Notes under the pieces: model-generated
Told to the model about the DNA's origin: nothing
The model's database searches: none
What the model saw: the letters and a program-made list of their open reading frames with translations, nothing else
Position numbers and translations under genes: made by a program
In this document: one piece after another, positions 27,012 to 36,062 of the stretch
Layout: each line of letters starts with the position of its first letter
Numbering within the stretch: position 1 is the first letter of the stretch
Source of the DNA: Ectopseudomonas mendocina
GTDB taxonomy: Bacteria > Pseudomonadota > Gammaproteobacteria > Pseudomonadales > Pseudomonadaceae
Reading direction: 5' to 3'
NCBI RefSeq assembly: GCF_007049795.1
Contig: NZ_SCFY01000012.1
Span: 62,001 to 126,000, forward strand
DNA: 64,000 nt

Positions 27012-27725
27012 TCAGGGCATCTGCACTTCGATGACGCCATCGGCGCTGACCGTGACCTGGCTGGTGCCGGCTTCGATTTGCGGTGTGGGGGCTGAGTCCA
27101 TCATCGCCATGCCCTTGGCTTCGAAGTTGCGCATGGCCATTGGCGGCTGGAAGCCCCCGGTGTTGAGGTTCAGGCTAACCAGCTTGTAGCCCTTGCCGCC
27201 AAGCGCTTCGGTAGCCAGTTGCGCGCGCGCCTTGAAGGCATTCACGGCGTCCTTGAGCATGGCGTCTTCACGGGTTTTGCGAGTGTCGGTGGCAATGCTG
27301 AAATCCATGCCGGCCATCTTCATCGATTGCAGCAATTCACCGGTGAGGGTGGACAAGCGGGCGAAGTCAGCGCTTTCCAGGCGCACCCCGGCGCGTTCGC
27401 GCCAGGCGGTGATCTTCTGGCCCTTGTCGTCATACACCGGGTAGCTGTTGCGGCTGCCGAGTTTGACTGCCACGCCCTTGACCTGACGCACCTGCTCCAG
27501 CGTCTTGTTGAGGGTAGTGGTGATCTCGGCGGCCAGTTTGGCCGGGTCGCTGTGCTGCGCTTCGGTATAGAGGGTGACGTGCATCAGATCGTGCGCCACT
27601 TCCTGATTGACCTCGGCGCGCAGGGCGATCTGGTTGTAACGCGCCTCGGCGGCCAGGAGGCCGGTGCTGGCCAGACTGGCGGTGGTGAGGGCGAGGGCGG
27701 TGGCGATACGGGTCATGGTGCGCAT
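27012..27725 (-). CDS. SIMPL-domain (DUF541) periplasmic protein
   Basis: A 237-residue secreted protein with a signal peptide (MRTMTRIATALALTTASLASTGLLAAEA). Its single SIMPL domain runs from YNQIALRAEVNQEVAHDLMHVTLYTEA to the C-terminal beta strands (EAGTSQVTVSADGVIEV). Members such as E. coli YggE have been linked to oxidative stress or form oligomeric rings; the molecular role is unsettled. The gene is monocistronic, with its own terminator at 26962-26989, and is divergent from roxS. The same neighbour order occurs beside roxSR in P. aeruginosa, from memory. Confidence 0.88.
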   Translation of the reverse strand: MRTMTRIATALALTTASLASTGLLAAEARYNQIALRAEVNQEVAHDLMHVTLYTEAQHSDPAKLAAEITTTLNKTLEQVRQVKGVAVKLGSRNSYPVYDDKGQKITAWRERAGVRLESADFARLSTLTGELLQSMKMAGMDFSIATDTRKTREDAMLKDAVNAFKARAQLATEALGGKGYKLVSLNLNTGGFQPPMAMRNFEAKGMAMMDSAPTPQIEAGTSQVTVSADGVIEVQMP

Positions 27726-27921
27726 GTGCGGTTCCTTTTTCGATGGCCTTGTGGCCGTTTCCCGAGGTTAGACGAAGGCGAGTCGCGATCCGGGTTAATG
27801 CCGTGCAATTTTTTTCATCCTGCCCACCGAGCGGGCTACGGCGAAGTGTGCGTCCGGTTGCCGCAGCGGCGGAAGGCCGCGTCGGGCTTGGTTATACTCG
27901 CTCCCAGTCAAGGGAGTCTTC

Positions 27922-29175
27922 ATGCTCGAACCCGTGCAGTTATTGTCCGCCAGTCGCCAGAATCTCTGGCGTCTGACCCTTATCCGTATTCTGGTGCTGG
28001 CAGCTCAGGCGGGCTCGGTCGGTCTCGCCTACAAGTCGGGCATGCTACCGCTACCCTGGTTGCAATTGTCGGTCACCCTCGGCGTTTCTCTGCTGTTGTG
28101 CCTGGGCACGGCCTTGCGCTTGCGCGGCCCCTGGCCGGTGACCGAGGTCGAGTACGCCGTGCAGCTGGGCTGCGACCTGATCATCCACAGCGTGCTGCTG
28201 TATTACTCGGGCGGTTCGACCAACCCCTTCGTGTCCTATTATCTGGTGCCACTGACCATTGCCGCCGCAACGCTGCCGTGGATGTTCACCATCGTCCTGG
28301 CGGGTATGGCGCTGGCCGGCTACACATTGCTGCTGGTGTGGACGCATCCACTCGAGTTGCCGGCGGCGCGTGAGAGCCTGCTGGTCTATGGCATGTGGCT
28401 GAGCTTTGCCCTGTCTGCTGCGTTGATCACCTTCTTCGTTGCCAAGATGGCCGAGGAACTGCGCCGCCAGGACGAGCTGCGCGCCGAACGCCGCGAGGAA
28501 AGCCTGCGCGACCAGCAACTGCTGGCCGTGGCCACTCAGGCCGCTGGCGCCGCGCATGAGCTGGGTACGCCGCTGGGCACTATGAGCGTGCTGCTCAAGG
28601 AGCTGCGCCAGGAATACCGTGACAAGCCGGCGCTGCAGGACGACCTGGCCTTGCTGCAAGAGCAGGTCAAGTTGTGCAAGTACACCCTGCAGCAGCTGGT
28701 GCGTGCTGCCGAGAATGATCGGCGTCAGGCAGTGGTCGAGCAGTCCTGCGTCGAATGGTTGGAAACCACCCTCAATCGCTGGCACCTGATGCGCCCGGAA
28801 GCCAGCTACCGCTACCAGTGCTTGGGCCGTGGTACGCCGCCGCGCATCATGCCTCCGGCCGATCTCACCCAGGCGCTGCTCAACCTGCTCAACAACGCTG
28901 CCGATGCCTGTCCGGACAAGCTCGATATCCGTCTGGACTGGGATCATCAGTGGCTGCGTCTGAGCATTCGCGATCATGGTGCCGGCGTACCGCTGGCCAT
29001 CGCCGAGCAGCTTGGTCGCCCCTTCTTCACCACCAAGGGCAAGGGCTTCGGTCTTGGACTGTTCCTCAGCCAGGCCAGTGTGACGCGTGCCGGTGGTACG
29101 GTTAAGTTGTATAACCATGAAGAAGGCGGCACCCTCACCGAATTGAAGTTGCCGCGAGCCTATGGCGCGGCCTGA
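27922..29175 (+). CDS. roxS: Redox-sensing histidine kinase RoxS (RegB/PrrB family)
   Basis: A 417-residue inner-membrane sensor kinase with six helices (about residues 18-175). The loop GGSTNPF (97-103) is the quinone-sensing motif of RegB-type kinases. The phosphorylated histidine is H212 in AAHELGTPLGT. The ATPase part has NLLNNAADA (N box), RDHGAGVP (G1) and GKGFGLGLFLS (G2). RoxS with RoxR controls respiratory genes, including cyanide-insensitive and cyo oxidases, in pseudomonads. It has a good ribosome site (AAGGGAG) and is followed by roxR after 15 bp. Confidence 0.94.
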   Translation: MLEPVQLLSASRQNLWRLTLIRILVLAAQAGSVGLAYKSGMLPLPWLQLSVTLGVSLLLCLGTALRLRGPWPVTEVEYAVQLGCDLIIHSVLLYYSGGSTNPFVSYYLVPLTIAAATLPWMFTIVLAGMALAGYTLLLVWTHPLELPAARESLLVYGMWLSFALSAALITFFVAKMAEELRRQDELRAERREESLRDQQLLAVATQAAGAAHELGTPLGTMSVLLKELRQEYRDKPALQDDLALLQEQVKLCKYTLQQLVRAAENDRRQAVVEQSCVEWLETTLNRWHLMRPEASYRYQCLGRGTPPRIMPPADLTQALLNLLNNAADACPDKLDIRLDWDHQWLRLSIRDHGAGVPLAIAEQLGRPFFTTKGKGFGLGLFLSQASVTRAGGTVKLYNHEEGGTLTELKLPRAYGAA

Positions 29176-29190
29176 CAAGGAATACCCAGC

Positions 29191-29751
29191 ATGAGCGACG
29201 AGTCCCTGTTCGAAGGTGAAGAGCATCCCCATTTGCTGCTGGTCGACGACGACCCCACCTTTACCCGCGTGATGGCGCGCGCCATGAGCCGCCGCGGTTT
29301 GCGCGTATCCACCGCCTCCAGCGCCGAAGAAGGCTTGGCGCTGGCCAAGGACGACCTGCCGGATTACGCCGTGGTCGACCTGAAGATGGAAGGCGACTCC
29401 GGCCTGGTGCTATTGCCCAAGCTACTGGAGCTGGACGCCGAGATGCGTGTGGTGATCCTCACCGGCTATTCCAGCATCGCCACCGCGGTGGAGGCCATTA
29501 AGCGCGGTGCGGCCAACTACCTGTGCAAGCCGGCCGATGCTGACGATGTGCTCACTGCGCTGCTCTCCGAACACGCCGACCTGGACAGCCTGGTGCCGGA
29601 AAACCCGATGTCGGTGGACCGCCTGCAATGGGAGCACATCCAGCGCGTGTTGGCCGAGCACGAGGGCAACATCTCCGCCACCGCACGCGCCCTGGGCATG
29701 CACCGCCGCACGTTGCAGCGCAAATTGCAGAAGCGCCCGGTTCGCCGCTGA
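29191..29751 (+). CDS. roxR: Response regulator RoxR (RegA/ActR/PrrA family)
   Basis: A 186-residue two-domain regulator. The receiver has acid residues in LLLVDDDP, phosphoacceptor D63 in VVDLKMEGDSG and the conserved lysine in YLCKPADADD. A short linker leads to a C-terminal Fis-type helix-turn-helix (GNISATARALGMHRRTLQRKLQKR), as in RegA/PrrA. It is the partner of RoxS, co-transcribed after 15 bp. A REP-like hairpin follows at 29781-29802. Confidence 0.95.
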   Translation: MSDESLFEGEEHPHLLLVDDDPTFTRVMARAMSRRGLRVSTASSAEEGLALAKDDLPDYAVVDLKMEGDSGLVLLPKLLELDAEMRVVILTGYSSIATAVEAIKRGAANYLCKPADADDVLTALLSEHADLDSLVPENPMSVDRLQWEHIQRVLAEHEGNISATARALGMHRRTLQRKLQKRPVRR

Positions 29752-29780
29752 GGCGCTGCAGCGTATCGAGCGTGCTTTTT

Positions 29781-29802
29781 GTAAGAGCGGCTTTAGCCGC
29801 GA
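29781..29802. repeat. REP-type hairpin after roxR
   Basis: GCGGC (29787-29791) and GCCGC (29796-29800) around TTTA, inside the GAGCGGCTTTAGCCGCGAA sequence that is a common Pseudomonas REP. It could serve as the 3' end of the roxSR transcript. Confidence 0.6.
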
Positions 29803-29899
29803 AACATCTGGCTCAGCGGCCTGACCGCGGCTGAAATGTAATGCCCCAGCGATCTACGCGAGCGAATATTGGTGTCCTGTGCCCATGGCCGATAAATGC

Positions 29900-29911
29900 T
29901 TAGCCAGCTAA
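29900..29911. promoter_or_regulatory. SlyA/MarR-like near-palindrome before the AEC transporter gene
   Basis: TTAGCCAGCTAA has perfect 5-bp arms and differs from the SlyA consensus (TTAGCAAGCTAA) at one base. It lies 29 bp upstream of the start codon at 29941 and is the counterpart of the site at 6601. Confidence 0.5.
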
Positions 29912-29940
29912 CATAGGTCGTCAGACAACTCTGGTGCCAT

Positions 29941-30882
29941 ATGTTCGCCGTCGCAGCACAAACCCTCGCCATCACTGCGCCCGTGTTCGCCATGCTGTTT
30001 CTCGGCGTGATACTCAAGCGTGTACGCTGGATCGATACCCCCTTCATCGATACGGCCTCGAGCCTGGTGTTTCGCGGCACCATGCCGACCCTGCTGTTTC
30101 TTGGCGTAGTCAAGGCCGACCTGGATGCGGCCATGCAGCCGCAACTGCTGACCTACTTTTTCCTGGCTACCGTGGCCTCGTTCTTCGTTGCCTGGGCCTG
30201 GGCGATCTGGCGGGTACCGTTCGAGGACCGTGGTATCTACACCCAGGGTGCCTTCCGTGGTAATAACGGCATTGTCGGTCTGGCGCTGGCCGCCAGCATG
30301 TATGGCGACTACGGTCTGTCGGTCGGCTCACTGCTCGCGGCGCTGGTGATCCTCTGCTACAACGCGCTCTCGGCCGTCGTGTTGGCCATCTACAGCCCAG
30401 GCGTGAAGCCTGGTGCCAAGGCCATCGTGCGCAGCATCGTGACCAATCCGATGATCATCGGCGTGCTGTTGGCCGTACCGATCGCCTACTGGAAGATCCC
30501 GCTACCGCTGTGGTTTCTGACCTCGGCCGAGTACTTCGCGCAGATGACCTTGCCGCTGGCGCTGATCTGTATCGGCGGCACGCTGAGCCTGGCGTCGCTG
30601 CATCGCAGCAGCGGCACCGCGATCGGCTCGGGCATGATGAAAATGGTCTGGCTGCCGCTGCTGAGCACCTTCGGCGCCTGGCTGTTGGGCTTTCGCGGCG
30701 CGGACCTGGCGATCCTCTTCCTCTACTTCGCCAGCCCGACGGCGGCGGCCAGCTTCGTCATGGCCCGTGCAGTGGGTGCCAACCATGAGCTGGCGGCAGC
30801 CATCATCGTGATCACCACGCTGGCGGCGGTGGTCACCACCAACATCGGTTTGTTGCTGTTGCAATGGGGTGGCTGGATCTAG
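29941..30882 (+). CDS. AEC-family (auxin efflux carrier-like) transporter
   Basis: A 313-residue membrane protein with about ten helices arranged as two repeats of five. The N-terminal APVFAMLFLGVILKRVRWID and the conserved AFRGNNGIVGLALA (first-half crossover) are typical of AEC/YfdV-like carriers. The second half has SPTAAASFVMARAVGANHELAAAIIVITT. Bacterial members move malate, malonate or other carboxylates; the substrate here is unknown. The ATG at 29941 has no clear ribosome site. It is a single gene with a SlyA-like site in its leader. Confidence 0.88.
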   Translation: MFAVAAQTLAITAPVFAMLFLGVILKRVRWIDTPFIDTASSLVFRGTMPTLLFLGVVKADLDAAMQPQLLTYFFLATVASFFVAWAWAIWRVPFEDRGIYTQGAFRGNNGIVGLALAASMYGDYGLSVGSLLAALVILCYNALSAVVLAIYSPGVKPGAKAIVRSIVTNPMIIGVLLAVPIAYWKIPLPLWFLTSAEYFAQMTLPLALICIGGTLSLASLHRSSGTAIGSGMMKMVWLPLLSTFGAWLLGFRGADLAILFLYFASPTAAASFVMARAVGANHELAAAIIVITTLAAVVTTNIGLLLLQWGGWI

Positions 30883-30904
30883 AGGAAGTGGTCACCAGCT
30901 TTTA

Positions 30905-30960
30905 TAGGGTGCGCCGTGCGCACCGATGGCTCTGACGGTTGGTGCGCACGGCACACACTA
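30905..30960. repeat. Inverted repeat overlapping the end of the carboxymuconolactone-decarboxylase-like gene
   Basis: TAGGGTGCGCCGTGCGCACC (30905 onward, identical to 13124) faces an inverted copy, GGTGCGCACGGCACACACTA (30941-30960). The last bases of the inverted copy form the stop codon (TAG, 30960-30958) of the minus-strand gene. Confidence 0.55.
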
Positions 30961-31344
30961 CGAACTGGTGTTGTTCTGCCACTCGTCGATCACTTCCTGC
31001 GCCGCGCGGAAGGCATCGATGCTGGCTGGAACGCCAGCGTAAACCGCGCAGTGCAGCAGAGTTTCGCGAATTTCCTCGACGGTGCAGCCGTTGTTCAGCG
31101 CGCCACGCACATGGCCTTTGAGTTCCTGCGGGCATTTCAGCGCGGTCAGCGCAGCCAGGGTGATCAGGCTGCGTGTCGCGCGTGGCAGGCCGCTGCGTGT
31201 CCAGACGCCACCCCAGGCATGTTCGTTGACGAAGTCCTGCAATGGCTGGGTAAGCTCGGTGGCATTGTTCAGGGCGCGATCGACGAATGCATCGCCCATC
31301 ACTTCACGACGTACCTGCAGACCGCGGTCATGGTTCTCGCTCAT
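30958..31344 (-). CDS. Carboxymuconolactone decarboxylase family protein
   Basis: A 128-residue helical protein of the PcaC/AhpD-like superfamily. LPRATRSLITLAALTALKCPQELKGHVRGALNNGCTVEEIRETLLHCAVYAGVP matches the 4-carboxymuconolactone decarboxylase branch, with the histidine in LKGH. The lone CPQ and HCA cysteines are not the CxxC pair of AhpD, so a peroxidase partner role is unlikely. No other pca (protocatechuate) genes are near, so the true substrate is uncertain. ATG 31344 is chosen over GTG 31350 because AGGTG lies 6 bp upstream. It starts 2 bp after the antiporter stop and is co-transcribed with it. Confidence 0.85.
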   Translation of the reverse strand: MSENHDRGLQVRREVMGDAFVDRALNNATELTQPLQDFVNEHAWGGVWTRSGLPRATRSLITLAALTALKCPQELKGHVRGALNNGCTVEEIRETLLHCAVYAGVPASIDAFRAAQEVIDEWQNNTSS

Positions 31345-31346
31345 GT

Positions 31347-32441
31347 TCACACCTGCTCGCCGCGTTGTTTGTGCCAGGCGCGCCCGGCGATGATCACCAG
31401 GGTGATGGCGGTCAATGGCAGCACGTAACCCAGCATGGCTTCGCCCATCACGTCAGCGAAGGGGCGCCCCGTGGAAGACAGGATCAGGTAGAGGGTGTAG
31501 GCCACGTAATACGCCAGAAACAGTAGACCTTCCCAACGGTTGATGCGGTAACCGGCGAAGAAGATCGGCAGGCATGCAACGGCGACGGCAATCATGACCG
31601 GGAAATCGAACGCCAGGGCATTGGGCGACACCGAAATGGCGGTCGGCGAGACCAGCGAGGCCAGGCCCAGCACGCAGAGCAGGTTGAAGATGTTGCTGCC
31701 GACGATATTGCCCACGGCGATATCGCGCTCACCCTTGATGGCGGCGATGATCGAAGTGGCCAACTCCGGCAGCGACGTGCCGACAGCGACAACCGTCAAA
31801 CCGATGACCAGCTCCGAAATTCCCAGTGCTCGTGCAAGCGTCACTGCGCCTTCGACCAGGAAGTTTGAACCTGCTACCAACAGCACCAGCCCGGCGATGA
31901 TCAGGCCCAGGTTGACGGCCCAGGCGTAGGGTTTGGGCGCCTCGTCGAGACCGAACTCCTTGGCAAATTCGTCATCATCGCCGCCCTTGTCCTTGCGCGC
32001 GTTGTAGATCAGGAAACCGGTGTAGGCCAGTACGCCACCGAACAGCAGAGTGCCGTCGAGGCGACTCAGTTCGCCGTCCCAGGCCAGGCCAAAGGTGACC
32101 AGGCTGGCGCCGATCATGATCGGCACGTCGAGGCGGATCAGCTGGCGCGAGACGACCAGCGGTGCGACCAGGGCAGTCACGCCAAGAATCAGCAGGATGT
32201 TGGCGATATTGCTGCCGATCACGTTGCCGATGGCCAGATCGCCACTGCCGTTGAAGGCCGATTGCACGCTGACTGCCGTTTCCGGCGCGCTGGTGCCGAA
32301 GGCCACCACGGTCAGGCCAATAACCAGCGGCGGAATGCCGAACTGTGCGGCCAGCTTGGCGGCGCCGCGTACCAATACCTCGGCGCCGGCAACCAGCAGC
32401 ACCAGGCCGGCGATCAGGTAGACATAGGTCATCAGGGTCAT
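31347..32441 (-). CDS. CaCA-family calcium/sodium (or cation/proton) antiporter
   Basis: A 364-residue YrbG-like exchanger of two homologous halves joined by an acidic cytosolic loop (KDKGGDDDEFAKEFGLDE). The alpha repeats that form the ion site are GLTVVAFGTSAPETAVSVQSA with GNVIGSNIANILLILG, and GLTVVAVGTSLPELATSIIAA with GNIVGSNIFNLLCVLG. About ten helices are expected. The exported ion is probably Ca2+, by family. It may start at the second Met, three codons in. The downstream decarboxylase-like gene follows directly. Confidence 0.92.
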   Translation of the reverse strand: MTLMTYVYLIAGLVLLVAGAEVLVRGAAKLAAQFGIPPLVIGLTVVAFGTSAPETAVSVQSAFNGSGDLAIGNVIGSNIANILLILGVTALVAPLVVSRQLIRLDVPIMIGASLVTFGLAWDGELSRLDGTLLFGGVLAYTGFLIYNARKDKGGDDDEFAKEFGLDEAPKPYAWAVNLGLIIAGLVLLVAGSNFLVEGAVTLARALGISELVIGLTVVAVGTSLPELATSIIAAIKGERDIAVGNIVGSNIFNLLCVLGLASLVSPTAISVSPNALAFDFPVMIAVAVACLPIFFAGYRINRWEGLLFLAYYVAYTLYLILSSTGRPFADVMGEAMLGYVLPLTAITLVIIAGRAWHKQRGEQV

Positions 32442-32532
32442 TGCAGGGTAGCTCCGAAAAAAGTGCGGCTAGTGTAGCGATGGCATTATTGGCCGCTAGA
32501 TGCGCCAGAAAGATTTTGTTTCCAATTGTTCC

Positions 32533-32955
32533 TCAGTCCAGTGCTTCGACCCTGACCGGCACCACGCCTGCGCGCAGCATATCGAGGCGCACGGCAGCGG
32601 CGCGGGAAACGTCGATGACGCGCCCGCGCACGAAGGGCCCGCGGTCGTTGATGCGCAACACCACGCTGCGCTCGTTGTTGAGGTTGGTCACCCGCACGCG
32701 TGTGCCGAAGGGCAGGGTGCGATGCGCGGCGGTCAGCGCGTTCTGATCGAAACGTTCGCCGCTGGCGGTGCGCTGGCCGTGGTGGCGGCCACCGTAATAG
32801 GAGGCTTTGCCGGTTTCGCTGCTGCCTGAGCCGCCGCCGAAGGTGGAGCAGCCGCCGAGCAGGGCGAGTGCCCCGAGCAGGGCAAGGGGCTGTAGCCTGG
32901 ATAAAATCCGGGGCAGTGAAGGTTCCCGGATTGCATCCGGGCTACGGATCATCAT
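32533..32955 (-). CDS. RlpA-like double-psi beta-barrel lipoprotein
   Basis: A 140-residue lipoprotein with lipobox LLGGC followed by a Gly/Ser linker. Its RlpA-type barrel has [36 protein letters not shown] and the catalytic-type IRINDRGPF segment. RlpA of P. aeruginosa is a lytic transglycosylase acting on naked septal glycan; this is shorter and lacks the SPOR domain, so it is a paralog. The start is uncertain: ATG 32955 is 9 nt from GGAG, while 32961 is only 3 nt away. The residues before the hydrophobic core (about 4-22) are encoded by a repeat element (32892-32947). The start lies directly downstream of the gatB terminator. Confidence 0.85.
   Translation of the reverse strand: MMIRSPDAIREPSLPRILSRLQPLALLGALALLGGCSTFGGGSGSSETGKASYYGGRHHGQRTASGERFDQNALTAAHRTLPFGTRVRVTNLNNERSVVLRINDRGPFVRGRVIDVSRAAAVRLDMLRAGVVPVRVEALD
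32892..32947. repeat. Palindromic repeat inside the start of the rlpA-like gene
   Basis: TAGCCTGGATAAAATCCGGG faces CCCGGATTGCATCCGGGCTA, a near-perfect inverted pair of a type common between Pseudomonas genes. Here it is read through as codons of the signal-peptide n-region. Confidence 0.65.
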
Positions 32956-32970
32956 GTTCATGGACTCCAT

Positions 32971-32996
32971 AAAAAAACGCCGGGCGAGCCCGGCGT
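32971..32996 (-). terminator. Rho-independent terminator of the gatCAB operon
   Basis: On the minus strand an 8-bp stem, ACGCCGGG with CCCGGCGT, and a 4-nt loop, directly followed by seven T's (32977-32971). It lies 33 bp after the gatB stop. Confidence 0.85.
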
Positions 32997-33028
32997 CGTT
33001 GCAGCTAGCGTAAGCGAGCCGGTCCGGC

Positions 33029-34477
33029 TCAGCCTTCGAGCTTTTTCTTCAGCAGTTCGTTCACTTGCCCCGGGTTGGCCTTGCCCTTGGAGGCTTTCAT
33101 GGCCTGACCGACGAAGAAGCCGAACATCTTGCCGCGCTTGGCTTCGTCGCTGGCGCGGTACTGCTCGACCTGTTCGGCGTTGGCCGCCAGCACTTCGTCG
33201 AGCATCTTCTCGATGGCTCCAGAGTCGGTGACCTGCTTGAGGCCCTTCTTCTCGATCACTTCATCAGCCGTTGCGCCTTCACCGGCAGCCAGGGCTTCGA
33301 AGACCATCTTGGCGATCTTGCCGCTGATGGTGTTGTCCTTGATGCGCAGGATCATGCCGCCCAGTTGCTCGGCGGACACCGGCGACTGGTCGATCTCCAG
33401 GTTGTCCTTGTTGAGCAGGCTGGACAGCTCGCCCATCACCCAGTTGGCGGCCAGCTTGGCATCGCCACAGGTCTTGGCGACCACTTCGAAGTAGTCGGCC
33501 AGCTCGCGGCTGGCGCTCAATACACTGGCATCGTAGGCCGACAGCGCGTACTGGTTCTCGAAGCGCTCGCGCTTCTGCGGCGGCAGCTCGGGCAGGGCCG
33601 CGCGCAGTTCGTCGAGGAAGCTGCGCTCGATGACCACCGGCAGCAGGTCCGGGCAGGGGAAGTAACGGTAGTCGTTGGCTTCTTCCTTGCTGCGCATGGA
33701 GCGGGTCTGGTCCTTGTTCGGATCGTACAGGCGGGTTTCCTGCACCACCTTGCCGCCGTCCTCGATCAGCTCGATCTGGCGCTGCACTTCATGGTTGATG
33801 GCTTTCTCGATGAAGCGGAACGAGTTGACGTTCTTGATTTCGGCGCGGGTACCGAACTCGGCCTGGCCCTTGGGGCGTACCGACACGTTGCAGTCGCAAC
33901 GCAGCGAGCCTTCAGCCATGTTGCCGTCGCAGATGCCCAGGTAGCGCACCAAGGCGTGGATGGCCTTGACGTAGGCGACCGCTTCTTTGGCCGAACGGAT
34001 GTCCGGCTCGGAGACGATTTCCAGCAACGGCGTGCCGGCGCGGTTCAGGTCGATGCCGCTCATGCCCTGGAAGTCTTCGTGCAGGCTCTTGCCGGCGTCT
34101 TCTTCCAGGTGCGCACGGGTAATGCCGATGCGCTTTACGGTGCCGTCTTCCAGGGCGATGTCGAGGAAACCCTTGCCGACGATGGGGTGATCCATCTGGC
34201 TGGTCTGATAGCCCTTCGGCAGGTCCGGGTAGAAGTAGTTCTTGCGCGCGAAGATATTACGCTCGGCGATCTCGGCATCGATGGCCAGGCCGAACTGGCA
34301 GGCCATGCGCACGGCTTCGGCGTTAAGCACCGGCAGGGTGCCGGGCATGCCGAGGTCGACCAGGCTGGCCTGGGTGTTGGGCTCAGCACCAAAGGTGGTG
34401 GCGCTAGCCGAGAAAATCTTCGATTGGGTGCTGAGCTGAGCGTGAATCTCGAGCCCGATGACTGTTTCCCACTGCAT
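33029..34477 (-). CDS. gatB: Asp/Glu-tRNA(Asn/Gln) amidotransferase subunit B
   Basis: A 482-residue kinase subunit of the GatCAB enzyme that converts misacylated Glu-tRNA(Gln) and Asp-tRNA(Asn) to the amidated forms. The N-terminal [20 protein letters not shown] and [18 protein letters not shown] form the cradle that binds ATP and the aminoacyl end. The C-terminal tail domain (about 330-480, ending [18 protein letters not shown]) holds the tRNA. It is the last gene of gatCAB and is followed by a strong terminator. A 118-bp gap with a repeat separates it from gatA. Confidence 0.97.
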   Translation of the reverse strand: MQWETVIGLEIHAQLSTQSKIFSASATTFGAEPNTQASLVDLGMPGTLPVLNAEAVRMACQFGLAIDAEIAERNIFARKNYFYPDLPKGYQTSQMDHPIVGKGFLDIALEDGTVKRIGITRAHLEEDAGKSLHEDFQGMSGIDLNRAGTPLLEIVSEPDIRSAKEAVAYVKAIHALVRYLGICDGNMAEGSLRCDCNVSVRPKGQAEFGTRAEIKNVNSFRFIEKAINHEVQRQIELIEDGGKVVQETRLYDPNKDQTRSMRSKEEANDYRYFPCPDLLPVVIERSFLDELRAALPELPPQKRERFENQYALSAYDASVLSASRELADYFEVVAKTCGDAKLAANWVMGELSSLLNKDNLEIDQSPVSAEQLGGMILRIKDNTISGKIAKMVFEALAAGEGATADEVIEKKGLKQVTDSGAIEKMLDEVLAANAEQVEQYRASDEAKRGKMFGFFVGQAMKASKGKANPGQVNELLKKKLEG

Positions 34478-34522
34478 CTTTAGTGTTCCTCAATCCTGTA
34501 TGGCGTGCGGTCTGTGCGGTGC

Positions 34523-34570
34523 GGCCCTCACCCGGCGCTTCGCGCCACCCTCTCCCGGCGGGAGAGGGGA
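34523..34570. repeat. Repeat between gatA and gatB
   Basis: A CCCTCACCC ... CCCTCTCCC-type intergenic repeat with hairpins (GGCGC TTC GCGCC and CCTCTCCC GGC GGGAGAGG). It lies within the operon and has no U-tract. Confidence 0.55.
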
Positions 34571-34595
34571 ATGGGGCGCATGGCTACGCCATGGC

Positions 34596-36047
34596 TCAGA
34601 AGTCTTTGGGTGCGTGTTTATGCCAGTCGCTGACCTGCTGGTACTGGTGCGCGACGTTGAGCAGACGACCTTCCTGGAAGTAGTTGCCGAGCAACTGCAC
34701 ACCCACCGGCAGGCCGTCGATGAAGCCGGCCGGCATCGACAGGCCGGGGATGCCGGCCAGGTTGGCAGTGATGGTGTAGATGTCTTCCAGGTAGGCGGAA
34801 ACAGGGTCGGAGTTCTTTTCGCCGAGTTTCCAGGCCAGGTTCGGCGTGGTCGGGCCGAGGATCACGTCGACCTCCTTGAAGGCCGCGACGAAGTCGTTCT
34901 TGATCAGCCGGCGGATCTGCTGGGCCTTGATGTAGTAGGCATCGTAGTAACCGGCGGACAGCGCATAGGTGCCAACCATGATGCGGCGCTTCACTTCGGC
35001 GCCGAAGCCTTCCTCGCGCGAGCGCTTGTACAGATCCTGCAGGTCTTTGGGGTTTTCGCAGCGGTAGCCGAAGCGCACGCCGTCGAAACGCGACAGGTTG
35101 GAGCTGGCTTCTGCTGGCGCGATCACGTAGTAGGCCGGGATCGCGTGCTGCATGTTCGGCAGGCTGATGTCCTTGACGGTGGCGCCGAGCTTTTTCAGCT
35201 CCTCGACCACAGCCATCACCTTCTCACCGATGCGCGCATCGAGGCCAGTGCCGAAGTATTCCTTGGGCAGGCCGATGCGCAGTCCGGCCAGCGGCTGGGC
35301 GAGGGCGGCGAGGTAGTCATCGACCGGCTGATCGACGCTGGTGGAGTCCTTGGCATCGAAGCCGGCCATGGCGCCGAGCAGCAGGGCACAGTCCTCGGCG
35401 GTGCGAGCCAGCGGGCCACCCTGATCGAGGCTGGAAGCATAGGCGATCATGCCCCAGCGCGAGACGCGGCCGTAGGTCGGTTTGATGCCGGTAAGGTTGG
35501 TCAGCGCGGCTGGCTGGCGAATCGAGCCGCCAGTGTCGGTGCCGGTAGCGGCTGGCAGCAGGCGCGCGGCAACGGCGGCGGCCGAGCCACCCGAGGAGCC
35601 GCCCGGTACGCGGCTGGTGTCCCAAGGGTTCTTCACCGGGCCGTAGTGGCTGGATTCGTTGGCCGAGCCCATGGCGAACTCGTCCATGTTCAGCTTGCCC
35701 AGGGTGACAGTGCCGGCGGCGGCCAGCTTCTCGACCACGGTGGCGTCATAGGGCGCCTTGAAGCCGGTGAGAATTTTCGAACCGCAGGAGGTCAGCACGC
35801 CGTTGGTGCAGAACAGATCCTTGTGCGCGATCGGCGCGCCGAGCAGTGGGCCGTTTTCACCGGCGGCGCGGCGGGCGTCAGCGGACTTGGCCTGCTCGAT
35901 GGCCAGATCCTCGGTGACGGTGATGAAGCTGTTGAGCTGTGGGTCGAGTTGCGCGATGCGCGCAAGCAAACTGCGGCTCAGCTCTTCGGCGGAGAATTGC
36001 TTGTCGGCGAGGCCGCGGGCGATCTCGGCCAGGGTCAGTTGATGCAT
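34596..36047 (-). CDS. gatA: Asp/Glu-tRNA(Asn/Gln) amidotransferase subunit A
   Basis: A 483-residue amidase-signature enzyme that frees ammonia from glutamine for GatB. The Ser-cisSer-Lys triad is visible: Lys in PIAHKDLF, the cis-Ser in [15 protein letters not shown], and the nucleophile Ser in the [15 protein letters not shown] region. [22 protein letters not shown] is the conserved loop around the glutamine site. It lies between gatC (15-bp gap) and gatB. Confidence 0.97.
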   Translation of the reverse strand: MHQLTLAEIARGLADKQFSAEELSRSLLARIAQLDPQLNSFITVTEDLAIEQAKSADARRAAGENGPLLGAPIAHKDLFCTNGVLTSCGSKILTGFKAPYDATVVEKLAAAGTVTLGKLNMDEFAMGSANESSHYGPVKNPWDTSRVPGGSSGGSAAAVAARLLPAATGTDTGGSIRQPAALTNLTGIKPTYGRVSRWGMIAYASSLDQGGPLARTAEDCALLLGAMAGFDAKDSTSVDQPVDDYLAALAQPLAGLRIGLPKEYFGTGLDARIGEKVMAVVEELKKLGATVKDISLPNMQHAIPAYYVIAPAEASSNLSRFDGVRFGYRCENPKDLQDLYKRSREEGFGAEVKRRIMVGTYALSAGYYDAYYIKAQQIRRLIKNDFVAAFKEVDVILGPTTPNLAWKLGEKNSDPVSAYLEDIYTITANLAGIPGLSMPAGFIDGLPVGVQLLGNYFQEGRLLNVAHQYQQVSDWHKHAPKDF

Positions 36048-36062
36048 GTCGGGCCCTTTCCT

